Part shown: positions 1 to 7,678 of the stretch, one piece after another
Layout of the letters: every line of letters begins with the position of its first letter
Position numbering within the stretch: position 1 is the first letter of the stretch
NCBI GenBank assembly: GCA_030655595.1
Contig: JAUSNQ010000154.1
Location: 1-22,889 of the forward strand
Origin: Paludibacter sp.
GTDB lineage: Bacteria; Bacteroidota; Bacteroidia; Bacteroidales; Paludibacteraceae
Reading direction: 5' to 3'
DNA: 22,889 nucleotides
Translations under genes and position numbers: made by a program
The notes under the pieces: generated by a model
What the model was told of the DNA's origin: nothing
What the model saw: the letters and a program-made list of their open reading frames with translations, nothing else
Database searches by the model: none

Positions 1-1
1 T

Positions 2-694
2 CATGATAAGTTTCATAGAAGCAATAAGCTGGAAATTTGCAACAATATCATCCGGGATTTTGAAATAACCAATCCCAAAAAGAAATACAAATCCGATCTG
101 GAAGTTTTCATACGCGAATCAAAACTGGAAGATTTTTTCAACGAGGGAGGAGAAACAATTTTCGTTTCAACCATTCACAAAGCAAAAGGAAAGGAATTCG
201 ACAATGTATTCTTGATGCTTGATAATTTTAACCCCGACACCGATGAGGCAAAAAGACTTCTGTATGTCGCGATGACACGTGCAAAGGTTAATCTGACAAT
301 TCATCTTAATTCAAAACTGCTGGATTATTTGCGGCCGGTTGAAAATTTGGAACGATGTGTCGATTTTAACGATTATGATGTTCAACCTTCCGAAATTGCA
401 TTGCATTTGACCCATAAAAATGTTTGGCTTGATTATTTTATCGGTAAACAAGATGCAGTTTCTCAATTAATAAGTGGAGATGTGCTTACATTGAATGGAG
501 ATGAATGTTTGAACTCCAAAGGGCAATCAGTTGTAAAATTCTCTAAACAGTTTATTAAGCAACTGGAAAATATGAAATCTGCTAATTATGAGTTGAAAAG
601 TGCAAAAGTAAACTTTATTGTGTACTGGCAGAAAGAAGGAACAGAACAGGAAGTCAAGATAATTTTGCCTGAATTATCAATTCATCTCCACTGA
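2..694 (+). CDS. UvrD/Rep-like superfamily 1 helicase, C-terminal part (5' end outside window)
   Basis: The reading frame is open from base 2, so only the last 230 residues of a larger protein are present. The segment FVSTIHKAKGKEFDNVFL is helicase motif V and EAKRLLYVAMTRAK is motif VI of the UvrD/PcrA/RecB group. These motifs couple ATP hydrolysis to movement on single-stranded DNA, so this is the 2A end of an ATP-dependent DNA helicase. The 150 residues after motif VI match nothing I recognise. The internal Met at 212 is not a credible start because motif V lies upstream of it. The stop lies 18 bases inside the 3' end of the convergent nitroreductase gene. The family is clear. The exact member (UvrD, Rep or a helicase-nuclease) cannot be told without the N-terminus. 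Confidence 0.85.
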   Translation, partial: HDKFHRSNKLEICNNIIRDFEITNPKKKYKSDLEVFIRESKLEDFFNEGGETIFVSTIHKAKGKEFDNVFLMLDNFNPDTDEAKRLLYVAMTRAKVNLTIHLNSKLLDYLRPVENLERCVDFNDYDVQPSEIALHLTHKNVWLDYFIGKQDAVSQLISGDVLTLNGDECLNSKGQSVVKFSKQFIKQLENMKSANYELKSAKVNFIVYWQKEGTEQEVKIILPELSIHLH

Positions 695-1594
695 TGCAAA
701 AGTTCTCTTAATCCCTTTCTTGTATTTCACTGCGGGATATCCAAAAGCAACAAACAATCCTTCCCGGCTTTTAAACTTGATTTGATGCTTTTCTCTGAAT
801 TTACGTGCTTTCTTGCCATATTGAATTAAAGGATGAACACCTCCCAGCATGCAAGTACCCAGTCCCAGTGCCTCCCCGGCAATCATGGCATAAGTTGCTG
901 CTACAATCGAATCGGCAGGGTCGGAATAGGGGGAACCGTAAAAGTACATCAACAAAGGCGCATCATAATTGATGTAATTGTTTCCGTTTTCCATTTCATC
1001 GACATACGCTTTAAAAAGGGGATTCACAAAACCTTTGAAAACTTCATCATTTTCTTTTCCCCAAAAAGGCCGCATCAGTGCCAAAAAAAGTTTTGAAGTC
1101 ATGAATCTCATCCCTTTCAAATAATTTGAGAAATCTTGTGCAAAGGCTCTTGTCTTTTCTTTACCCTTAATAACCAATACATGGACATCAGAAGGCGGCA
1201 ATCCCATGGGAGCCGTACTGGCAGCGGTCAGTATCTTCTCAATAATTTCAGAATCAATATCTTTCCCGGTAAATTCTCTGATACTTCTGCGGTGTTTTAA
1301 TAATGAAAGTAGTTGTTCGTAGTTCGCTAGTGATTCTTTACCGGGTAAATCAAACAAATCATCGGGGGATAGTTCTCTACCATGAATCTTAATGGCACCG
1401 GTAGGACAAATTGCCATGCAATGTCCGCAGCCAATGCAGCCAAAGATGAAGTTATCACTCAATTTAACTTTCCCGTTTTCAATGGCCAGATTGAAATCTT
1501 TGCATACAGAAACACATAGTCCGCAACCGTTACAGATTGCAGTATCAATGCTAATCACTGCATTTTCTTTTGTTCTTGAAGTTGGTATGGGCAT
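677..1594 (-). CDS. Ferredoxin-domain nitroreductase family protein
   Basis: This 305-residue protein is an N-terminal 2x[4Fe-4S] ferredoxin module fused to an FMN-dependent nitroreductase domain. Cluster ligands are C21, C24, C27, C31 and C53, C56, C59, C63, the second set followed by the usual Pro. From about residue 92 the motif HRRSIREF starts the nitroreductase fold and binds FMN phosphate. Such proteins are cytoplasmic oxidoreductases that pass electrons from reduced ferredoxin or clusters to FMN, and their substrates are usually unknown. The ATG at 1594 lies inside DNA similar to the end of the alkD gene. A GTG at 1558, giving MISIDTAICNGC, is therefore a plausible native start. The 3' end overlaps the convergent helicase gene by 18 bases. 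Family is firm, substrate unknown. Confidence 0.88.
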   Translation of the reverse strand: MPIPTSRTKENAVISIDTAICNGCGLCVSVCKDFNLAIENGKVKLSDNFIFGCIGCGHCMAICPTGAIKIHGRELSPDDLFDLPGKESLANYEQLLSLLKHRRSIREFTGKDIDSEIIEKILTAASTAPMGLPPSDVHVLVIKGKEKTRAFAQDFSNYLKGMRFMTSKLFLALMRPFWGKENDEVFKGFVNPLFKAYVDEMENGNNYINYDAPLLMYFYGSPYSDPADSIVAATYAMIAGEALGLGTCMLGGVHPLIQYGKKARKFREKHQIKFKSREGLFVAFGYPAVKYKKGIKRTFASVEMN

Positions 1595-1606
1595 GACTGC
1601 TTTATG

Positions 1607-1770
1607 CTACATCACATAATCAAACACTACTTGCTGATTTTATCAACCGTTGGAACTTTAACTCCATAGGAAACAATCTTTTCTTTGAAAAAACGCTGAC
1701 TGGTCTGTATGGTATTTTCATCAGTGCTTTCTCTAAGTGCGGTTCTGACTTGTTCAATGATGTTTTTCAT
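1607..1770 (-). pseudogene. Broken copy of the AlkD-like DNA glycosylase gene
   Basis: The ATG at 1770 opens a 47-codon frame ending at 1627. Its product is closely similar to the first 46 residues of the intact AlkD-like protein at 9079-9783; both contain QTSQRFFKEKI and YGVKVP. Near 1639 the sequence jumps to the last part of that gene. In a second frame 1639-1607 reads NQQVVFDYVM then stop, matching NQQEVFDYVL at residues 196-205 of the intact protein. About 457 bp (intact-copy coordinates) are missing, and the join lies at a shared AATCAGCA(A/G)G. Because 457 is not a multiple of three, the join also shifts the frame. Nucleotide similarity runs on to about 1594. The fragment lies 52 nt downstream of the transglutaminase-like gene. 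It cannot make a functional glycosylase. Confidence 0.85.
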
Positions 1771-1822
1771 AAGCTATACAAAAATTATGATGCTTGTGTT
1801 TATCAATTGCTTCATGTTTTCA

Positions 1823-2953
1823 TTAGTTTTTCATAAACAAAAACATCCGCAACGGTTTCAATGTCTTCAGATACTTCTCCACGAATTCTTTTTCCATTTT
1901 CAAATCCGGGACGACAATCGCCATCTTTTTTCGTGCGTCAGTTATCAGGGTATTCAGTTCACGACTCGGAGATAGGAGACCGTTCAACATCTCATTGGCA
2001 GCGAGAACACTCTTTTCAGCATTTTCAATCAATTCCCTGATGTAGCTGTCCTCGAGATTGGGATTCCGAAATTGTTTGTTTTTATGTGTAATATACAGGT
2101 TGTAATTCTCCACCCCGTAATTCAATGTATCAATGGCTAAGTTATATTTGATGGTTGCAATTTGTAGGATGTTGCCATTCAGTTGTTTTTGAATCAGTTT
2201 GTTTTGAATGCCATTGGCCCGGATGCGTCTCGTCGAAAGTTCAAGTTGTCGCATCTTACTCAGTTGTGGATGCTGTTGAATCGAATCATTGTATGCGAAA
2301 TTTCCTGACTCCTTTAGTTTTGAAAAATCTTGAGCAATAAACTCACGGTTGTTGATTGTGTTGCTCAGAAATTGCCACATGGGGTCGAACGGCATGTGTG
2401 TTTGAATAAAATTCTCCGGAGCAACCAGGAAGTATTCATCCCGAAACTGATGCACATATTTACCATCCAATAAGTAACCCGCTGCCCAGGTAACATCAAT
2501 CAGGTAATATTTTGAGCCAATTTGTATCGCGTTCCAGGCATGACCTAAATCTCCAATTTTCCCCTGTTTGTTGCGTGCATAACCCGCTATCACATAGCTT
2601 TTCAGTCCGACTGAATTCCCCATGGCATGAAACAGTTCGGCATAATGCTGACAAACACCCTGACGTGTTTTCAGGGCATCATCGATGATTTCATCAACTG
2701 AATGATAGGTAATGTCCTCATATATCTGACTCAACCTGTATTGAATATTGTGGGCTATCCAGATGTAAATGGCCCTGGCTTTTTCGGTGTCTGTTTGTAG
2801 ATTTCGGGTTAAGTATTCCGCAATTTGTTTGTAATCAGTCAACGATTCCGGAACTGTTTGGGATTTTTGATCGATTGTATCAAAAGATGAGTTTCCAAAT
2901 CCTTGCAGGGAGATGAAAAGGAGACAGATGAGGAATAAATTTTTGAGATTCAT
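1823..2953 (-). CDS. Exported transglutaminase-like (cysteine protease fold) protein
   Basis: A 376-residue protein with an N-terminal signal peptide (hydrophobic stretch about residues 4-20) that should send it to the periplasm or cell envelope. The transglutaminase core shows the full Cys-His-Asp triad: C101 in RQGVCQHYAELFHAMG, H138 in GHAWN and D153 in LIDVTW. In this superfamily, related to kyphoscoliosis peptidase and bacterial transglutaminase-like proteins, the triad supports peptide cleavage or transamidation. The substrate here is unknown. The C-terminal 200 residues are predicted helical and unassigned. A good promoter (GTTG, 19 nt, TAAATTTG) lies just upstream. The gene is followed by a broken alkD copy. 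A short stretch similar to its own 3' end (KTLKPLRMFLF) recurs next to the intact alkD at 9.8 kb. Confidence 0.85.
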   Translation of the reverse strand: MNLKNLFLICLLFISLQGFGNSSFDTIDQKSQTVPESLTDYKQIAEYLTRNLQTDTEKARAIYIWIAHNIQYRLSQIYEDITYHSVDEIIDDALKTRQGVCQHYAELFHAMGNSVGLKSYVIAGYARNKQGKIGDLGHAWNAIQIGSKYYLIDVTWAAGYLLDGKYVHQFRDEYFLVAPENFIQTHMPFDPMWQFLSNTINNREFIAQDFSKLKESGNFAYNDSIQQHPQLSKMRQLELSTRRIRANGIQNKLIQKQLNGNILQIATIKYNLAIDTLNYGVENYNLYITHKNKQFRNPNLEDSYIRELIENAEKSVLAANEMLNGLLSPSRELNTLITDARKKMAIVVPDLKMEKEFVEKYLKTLKPLRMFLFMKN

Positions 2954-2977
2954 TGGTTTCTTATAATTTCCAGCTCA

Positions 2978-3008
2978 CAAATTTATGAAATGTGTCTCAA
3001 TTATCAAC
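2978..3008 (-). promoter_or_regulatory. Promoter of the transglutaminase-like gene
   Basis: On the minus strand, GTTG (3008-3005) is followed by a 19-nt spacer and TAAATTTG (2985-2978). This fits the Bacteroidota sigma-ABfr pattern of TTTG/TTG at -33 and TAnnTTTG at -7 with 19-21 nt spacing. Transcription would begin about 20 nt upstream of the ATG at 2953. The -33 box overlaps the stop codon of the PepSY gene, so this gene probably has its own promoter rather than depending on read-through from the iron-uptake pair. Confidence 0.55.
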
Positions 3009-4140
3009 ATAAAAGAGCTTTATTTTTCTTCTTCTTCTTTTTCAACCAGATGAACAACCCCGTTACAGGGAGCGTGGCAATCAGCAAACTCATCAGGAAA
3101 GCGAATATTTTTCCCGGTAGCCCCAGTATTGCCCCCGTATGGATGTCGTAATTCATGCGCATCAGTTTATCTGCAAAATCAGCGTTTTCAACGCGGCCGT
3201 AGATATGATCCACCTCTACTTCTTCGAGGGTATTCGGGTCGAAATAACGGTAGTCGGTTTTCCATTGCTTTCCTTTAGCAAGTTGCGCGTGCGACATCAG
3301 TAAGGTGGAGTCGTCGTGGTGCGGATGGACTTCAATGCTGTACGCATCAGGATAATTTTCCTGCATAAAAAGAAAAATCTTGTCGGCCGGATTAGTCAAA
3401 GCACTTGCTTCCTGACCGGTTTTGTAATTTGGATTTTCTTCGGTGTAAATTAAGGATTTCTCGCCGCCGGCTAGTTGGTAATACGATTGGGCAAACCACT
3501 GAAAACCCCATACCAATCCTGTTATGGCAAAGATTAACGAGAAAAAGATCGCGTAAAATCCCAGCACGACATGCATATCGAAATTGAATCTTTTGAATCC
3601 GGGTTTTTTCTTCCAATGAAACCATATCCTGTTCCGAAATGCTTTTCGTGTTTTTGGGATCCAGATAATCAATCCCGAAAGAATGACCAAAGCAAAAATC
3701 AGGGTCGACCAGGCTACCACCGGCTGTCCGATTCGCGGAGGAAGCCACAGGTAATAATGCCCGGTGATAATCCAGCGGAAGAAATCTTTTTGCATATCTT
3801 TCACTTTTAAAACGTCCCCTGTATAAGGGTTCAGATATACAATGTAATAGTAGGTCGGGTTGAAGTTGTAAAAGATGGCTTCGGCTGATTTTTCTGGTGT
3901 CTGGTATTTGATACCATGCATGGTTTTACCCGGCAGTGCATTTTCGGCAATTTGTTCCAGTTCAGAGGGCAACATCAGATTTTGCTCTGTTTGTTCCACA
4001 TGACGGTAGGATTGAGTTATTTCCTGAATTTCTTCCTGAAAAGCGTAAATGCAGCCGGTGATGGCGATGATAAAAACCTGTAGCCCGGTGATTAATCCGG
4101 GCCACAGGTGTAGCTGATGAACTATTTTTTTGAATGACAT
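3004..4140 (-). CDS. PepSY-associated transmembrane protein, probable iron-uptake partner
   Basis: A 378-residue inner-membrane protein of the PepSY_TM family. It begins with the family signature HQLHLWPGL, followed by a first membrane helix (about residues 17-34). A periplasmic PepSY-like stretch contains YYIVYLNPYTGDVL. Two helices lie near residues 140-162 and 190-213. A second periplasmic domain includes the conserved segment DIHTGAILGLPGK, and a last helix near residues 345-368 leads to a Lys-rich tail. Proteins of this family often sit beside TonB-dependent siderophore receptors and are thought to help reduce or release ferric siderophore in the periplasm. Here the start codon is 2 nt after the stop of such a receptor, so the two are almost certainly one operon. 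Confidence 0.88.
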   Translation of the reverse strand: MSFKKIVHQLHLWPGLITGLQVFIIAITGCIYAFQEEIQEITQSYRHVEQTEQNLMLPSELEQIAENALPGKTMHGIKYQTPEKSAEAIFYNFNPTYYYIVYLNPYTGDVLKVKDMQKDFFRWIITGHYYLWLPPRIGQPVVAWSTLIFALVILSGLIIWIPKTRKAFRNRIWFHWKKKPGFKRFNFDMHVVLGFYAIFFSLIFAITGLVWGFQWFAQSYYQLAGGEKSLIYTEENPNYKTGQEASALTNPADKIFLFMQENYPDAYSIEVHPHHDDSTLLMSHAQLAKGKQWKTDYRYFDPNTLEEVEVDHIYGRVENADFADKLMRMNYDIHTGAILGLPGKIFAFLMSLLIATLPVTGLFIWLKKKKKKNKALLC

Positions 4141-4142
4141 TG

Positions 4143-6473
4143 TCAGAATTTATACGTGATGTTGAAACGGGTATTCATCAGTGGTTCAGATTGCCAATAG
4201 TAGAAACCTCCCCAATTGTAATAGGCTCCGGAATACAGATAATTATTTGTAAGGTTGTTGATGTTCAGTGCCATGGAAAATTTATTTAACTGATAAGAAA
4301 CAGCTCCGTCCAATCTGAAATAATCAGGCAAATCCTGTCGTGTGCCGTCGAACACATACCAAGAAGTCCGATCTCCTTGATATTGGGCGCCCAGCGACAG
4401 TCCGATTCCTTTTAACAATCCATCAAACCTATAGGTAAACCATCCATTGGCGATGTGGGTGCTGATTCCCGGAATGGCAACATTCACCCTTGCCGGGTCG
4501 GTATCTTTGGTCACTTTTCCGTCGGTGTAAGCGTAGTTTGCGGTTACATTCAGGTTATCGGTGATTTGTCCGCGCAGGTCAAACTCTACTCCTTTGGTGA
4601 CCGACTGACCGAGCTGTATGGAGAAATATTGATGGTTAGGGTCGGATGTCAGGATGTTGTTTTTGGTGATGTGATAGACCGAAAGGTTACACACCCAGTT
4701 ACCACCGAACCATTCACGTTTCAGTCCGAACTCGATATTATCTCCGGTAACCGGGTCGAAAGTCTTTCCGTTGAAATCGGCACCCGCCTGCGGCACAAAT
4801 GCCTGATCGTAAACCCCATAAGCCGAAGTATTTTTATCGAAAGAAAAACTGGTACCAAAGCGGGGGGTGAGTTTTGATGACTCGATACCTCCGGAATATG
4901 GATCAAAATTAACAGCGGTTGTATATCTTGCCGCGAGTGTCAGTCTTAATCTATCGTTCAGACAGCTGATTTCATCCTGAAGATAGTATCCGAAATAGGA
5001 TTGCTGATAATGTACGCCGCGCTGACGCAAAGGCAAATCACGATCGAAAACAGGATATTCGGAAGCCGCAATTTGTCCGTACACAGGATTGTAAATATTC
5101 AGACTTTTCAATGCGCCGGCTTGTGCCCAGTCGTGGTAGAACGATTTGATGCCCATATCCAGTCCGGTGAGGATGCGGTGGGTGATGTTTCCGGTTTTGA
5201 TATCGCCGTTCAGGAAGAACTGACCCACTTTACTCTCACCCTCGTAATCCCATACCGAAATGCCACGCATCAGACTTGAATCGTTGGCTTCAAACCCTGA
5301 TGGCCATAAACTCTGACCTTCCTGCAGCGAATTGATGTAAGCCACCTGTCCGGTGAATTTCCAGTTTTGATCCAGGTTGTGCACCATGGTCACGAAAACT
5401 GAACTTTCGGTGAGCAGGGTAGGAGGCATATTATCTTCCGCGGTGGTAAAGTCCACCGGGAGATCAGCAAATCCATTTTTCGAATAAGCATAGTTCGTCC
5501 CGATGGTCGACATTTTGTTGCGCTGATAAGTATATTCGGCGGTCAGAGAAGTTTTGTCGTTCAATTGGTATTTGAGGACCGGAGCAATGGCTATTTTGTC
5601 GCTGAATTCATAGTCGCGGTGAGAGCCTTTCGATTGCGCCAGTAAGTTTAGGCGGTAGAGGAGTTTTCCTTCTTTATCCAATATGCCGTCTAAGTCGAGC
5701 GTTCCCCGGAAAGTCTCGAAACTTCCGACCGTCATGCCGACTTCCCCTTTCGTAATACCGGTAGGTTTTTTAGTTACGACATTATAGAATCCGCTAGGTT
5801 CGCCGTTGGCCAGCATAAATCCCGCAGGACCCTTCACGAACTCAATGCGTTCCACCATGCTCATGTCTTCCGGTTGCGGGCTCCACGACATGGTAACGTT
5901 CATCCCGTTCCTGAAAGCTGCGATCTGCGAACCCCGCATATAAATCAAGGCATAATTGTCCCAGTGCTCCATGCGCTGTGTTCCGCTCACATTGCGGGTA
6001 ATTCCCTCAAGCATGTCGAAAATCTGTTGATCCTGAATCACCTGTTTGGTGACAATTTGTATGTTTTGCGGAAGTTGCAGTACCGGCGTTTTCAACCGAA
6101 GCGAAATCGAAGGATAGTCGGCCACATAACGGGCAGGGTTGGATGTTACCACCACTTCTTTGAGTTCCTTGCTGTTTTCGGTTAATGTAAAATCAGTTTT
6201 TACCTTTTGGTTGAATGCTACCGTCACTTGTTTCGACTGCGTATCAAGTCCCACAAACGACGCTTTCAGGGTGTATGTCCCCGGTTTTACTTCTGGAATT
6301 GAAAAACTACCGTCAGCCTGCACCGTTGCACCTTTCGAAGTCCCAACGAGAATTACGTTTACGAATTCAGCAGGATTTCCGTCCTGCGTAAAAACCTTTC
6401 CTTCAATGACTCCCGTTTCGGCGAAAGTCATTCCGCTAATCAATAGTATAGCAAAAAAAATATATCTTTTCAT
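4143..6473 (-). CDS. TonB-dependent siderophore-type receptor
   Basis: An outer-membrane transporter of 776 residues. I chose the ATG at 6473 because MKRYIFFAILLISGMTFA is a clear signal peptide; the frame is open to 6680 but that extension is not signal-like. Residues 22-98 form a carboxypeptidase-D regulatory-like domain. A TonB-box-like region (KELKEVVVT, about 103-110) follows. The plug includes LPQNIQIVTKQVIQDQ and IYMRGSQIAAFRNGMN. The rest is a 22-strand barrel ending in a C-terminal Phe (FNITYKF), the usual signal for barrel insertion. The plug type resembles ferric-siderophore receptors (FhuA/FpvA group) rather than SusC glycan receptors, and no SusD lies next to it. The downstream PepSY protein supports iron uptake. 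The actual ligand is not known. Confidence 0.9.
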   Translation of the reverse strand: MKRYIFFAILLISGMTFAETGVIEGKVFTQDGNPAEFVNVILVGTSKGATVQADGSFSIPEVKPGTYTLKASFVGLDTQSKQVTVAFNQKVKTDFTLTENSKELKEVVVTSNPARYVADYPSISLRLKTPVLQLPQNIQIVTKQVIQDQQIFDMLEGITRNVSGTQRMEHWDNYALIYMRGSQIAAFRNGMNVTMSWSPQPEDMSMVERIEFVKGPAGFMLANGEPSGFYNVVTKKPTGITKGEVGMTVGSFETFRGTLDLDGILDKEGKLLYRLNLLAQSKGSHRDYEFSDKIAIAPVLKYQLNDKTSLTAEYTYQRNKMSTIGTNYAYSKNGFADLPVDFTTAEDNMPPTLLTESSVFVTMVHNLDQNWKFTGQVAYINSLQEGQSLWPSGFEANDSSLMRGISVWDYEGESKVGQFFLNGDIKTGNITHRILTGLDMGIKSFYHDWAQAGALKSLNIYNPVYGQIAASEYPVFDRDLPLRQRGVHYQQSYFGYYLQDEISCLNDRLRLTLAARYTTAVNFDPYSGGIESSKLTPRFGTSFSFDKNTSAYGVYDQAFVPQAGADFNGKTFDPVTGDNIEFGLKREWFGGNWVCNLSVYHITKNNILTSDPNHQYFSIQLGQSVTKGVEFDLRGQITDNLNVTANYAYTDGKVTKDTDPARVNVAIPGISTHIANGWFTYRFDGLLKGIGLSLGAQYQGDRTSWYVFDGTRQDLPDYFRLDGAVSYQLNKFSMALNINNLTNNYLYSGAYYNWGGFYYWQSEPLMNTRFNITYKF

Positions 6474-6834
6474 TACAAATAGTTTTATAGATTGATTTAT
6501 CGGGTGCAAAATTACATCCGTATGAGACACCAAGCTATCACCATTAATAGTGAAAATAATACAACGATGGTAATGATTTGTTGTGATGTTTTGCAGAGAA
6601 TATAACTTCAAGTATTCACCTTTCGCATTCACCGAATTAGTTGTGGCGGGCGATGCCGGCGTGAGGGATTCGAAATACATTGAGCCCTAATTCTTCATAA
6701 TTCAAACATTAAAGTGGTCGAATCTGACCACTTTATTTCTCCGGAAAATAGTCAAAAAAAATACGAGTCAAGATTTTATCATCAGGAAATATTGTATTAT
6801 TTTTATCAACCTTAATGACTAACCTTTAATATGA
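6474..6834. other. Divergent intergenic region between receptor and KilA-N gene
   Basis: This 361-nt stretch separates two divergent genes. On the minus strand a TAATTTTG box (6514-6507), 34 nt upstream of the receptor ATG, fits a Bacteroidota -7 element. Its -33 partner is poor: the best TTG is only 16 nt away, so another factor may be needed. No Fur-like box could be recognised with confidence. A strong 10-bp hairpin lies at 6710-6735. On the plus side before 6835 I see only AT-rich sequence (TATTATTTTTA) and no convincing promoter. No additional gene is evident. Confidence 0.5.
6710..6735. repeat. Perfect 10-bp inverted repeat between divergent genes
   Basis: TAAAGTGGTC is followed by a six-base loop GAATCT and then GACCACTTTA, its exact reverse complement. 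On the plus strand TTTATTTC follows, giving a weak terminator look. No plus-strand gene ends here, so a terminator role is not obvious. It could instead be an operator for one of the flanking divergent genes, or the remains of a lost gene end. Confidence 0.6.
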
Positions 6835-7647
6835 ATGTTTATGGCTAAAATTTATGTACAACAAACAGATGTTACAATTCTCACGATTAATGACAACGAT
6901 TATATATCGTTGACGGATATTGCAAGATTTAAAAGCAATGAACCTACTGATGTTATCGCCAATTGGATGCGTAACAGAAACACCATCGAATATCTTGGCA
7001 TTTGGGAAACCTTATATAATTCGGATTTTAAACCCCTCGAATTCGAGGGGTTTAGAAAAGATGCAGGATTAAATGCCTTTACACTTTCTCCTCAAAAATG
7101 GATCGAAGCCACTAATGCCAAAGGAATAATATCTAAATCGGGTCGCTATGGAGGCACTTTTGCCCATAAAGATATTGCATTTAAGTTTGCAGCATGGATT
7201 TCCATCGAATTTGAATTGTACTTTATTAAAGAATTCCAACGCCTCAAGGAAGAAGAACAAAAACAACTCGGCTGGACAGCAAAACGAGAATTGGCCAAAA
7301 TAAATTATCACATACATACTGATGCGGTAAAGGTGCATTTAATTCCGGAAGAGCTTAGCAAAGAGCAAATCAACTATGTGTATGCCAATGAGGCCGATGT
7401 GCTGAATATGGCACTTTTTGGACAAACCGCTAAACAATGGCGTGATGCCAATCTTGATTTGAAAGGTAATATCAGGGATTATGCCGGCATTAATGAGTTG
7501 ATTTGTCTGTCGAACTTAGAGAATCTGAATGCGGTATTTATCAACGAAGGGTTATCTCAATCTGAAAGATTAGTTCGTTTGAATAAAATTGCGATTCAGC
7601 AAATGCAGATTCTTGAAAATGTTGAAAAACGGAAGTTATTAAAGTAA
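6835..7647 (+). CDS. KilA-N domain DNA-binding protein
   Basis: A 270-residue protein with the KilA-N fold typical of phage and mobile-element regulators. The domain occupies about residues 15-135: YISLTDIARF, VIANWMRNRNTIEYLGIWE, DFKPLEFEGFR, the WIEATNAKGI segment, and YGGTFAHKDIAFKFAAWIS. The C-terminal half is helical and charged and includes ALFGQTAKQWRD. KilA-N proteins bind DNA and are often antirepressors or stress-linked regulators; the target here is unknown. A second ATG at 6841 gives MAKIYVQ, which is an equally likely start. The gene stands alone on +, converging on an SDR gene 31 nt away. A stub of a probable Bro-N gene and a broken RhuM gene about 1 kb further on are of similar phage-regulator type. 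Confidence 0.9.
   Translation: MFMAKIYVQQTDVTILTINDNDYISLTDIARFKSNEPTDVIANWMRNRNTIEYLGIWETLYNSDFKPLEFEGFRKDAGLNAFTLSPQKWIEATNAKGIISKSGRYGGTFAHKDIAFKFAAWISIEFELYFIKEFQRLKEEEQKQLGWTAKRELAKINYHIHTDAVKVHLIPEELSKEQINYVYANEADVLNMALFGQTAKQWRDANLDLKGNIRDYAGINELICLSNLENLNAVFINEGLSQSERLVRLNKIAIQQMQILENVEKRKLLK
7029..7054. repeat. 26-bp perfect palindrome inside the KilA-N coding region
   Basis: Centred between 7041 and 7042, the arms (core CCCCTCGAA and TTCGAGGGG) pair over 13 bp without mismatch. The stretch encodes FKPLEFEGF, a conserved part of the KilA-N domain. It would form a very stable hairpin in mRNA or a cruciform in DNA. Confidence 0.85.
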
Positions 7648-7678
7648 AAGTCTGTCGTGCCGAGAGAATGGCATCAAC

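Noticed and set aside
212..694. Independent 160-residue protein starting at 212
   Set aside because: Helicase motif V is encoded upstream in the same open frame.
833..1096. Long antisense frame opposite the nitroreductase gene
   Set aside because: It is a shadow frame with no motif, and similar shadows occur opposite most genes here.
6474..6680. N-terminal extension of the TonB receptor to an ATG at 6680
   Set aside because: The signal peptide begins at the ATG at 6473 and a -7-like promoter box lies inside the extension.
7648..7678. Terminator between KilA-N and SDR genes
   Set aside because: Only a 4-bp stem (TGCC/GGCA) with no T-run; too weak to call.
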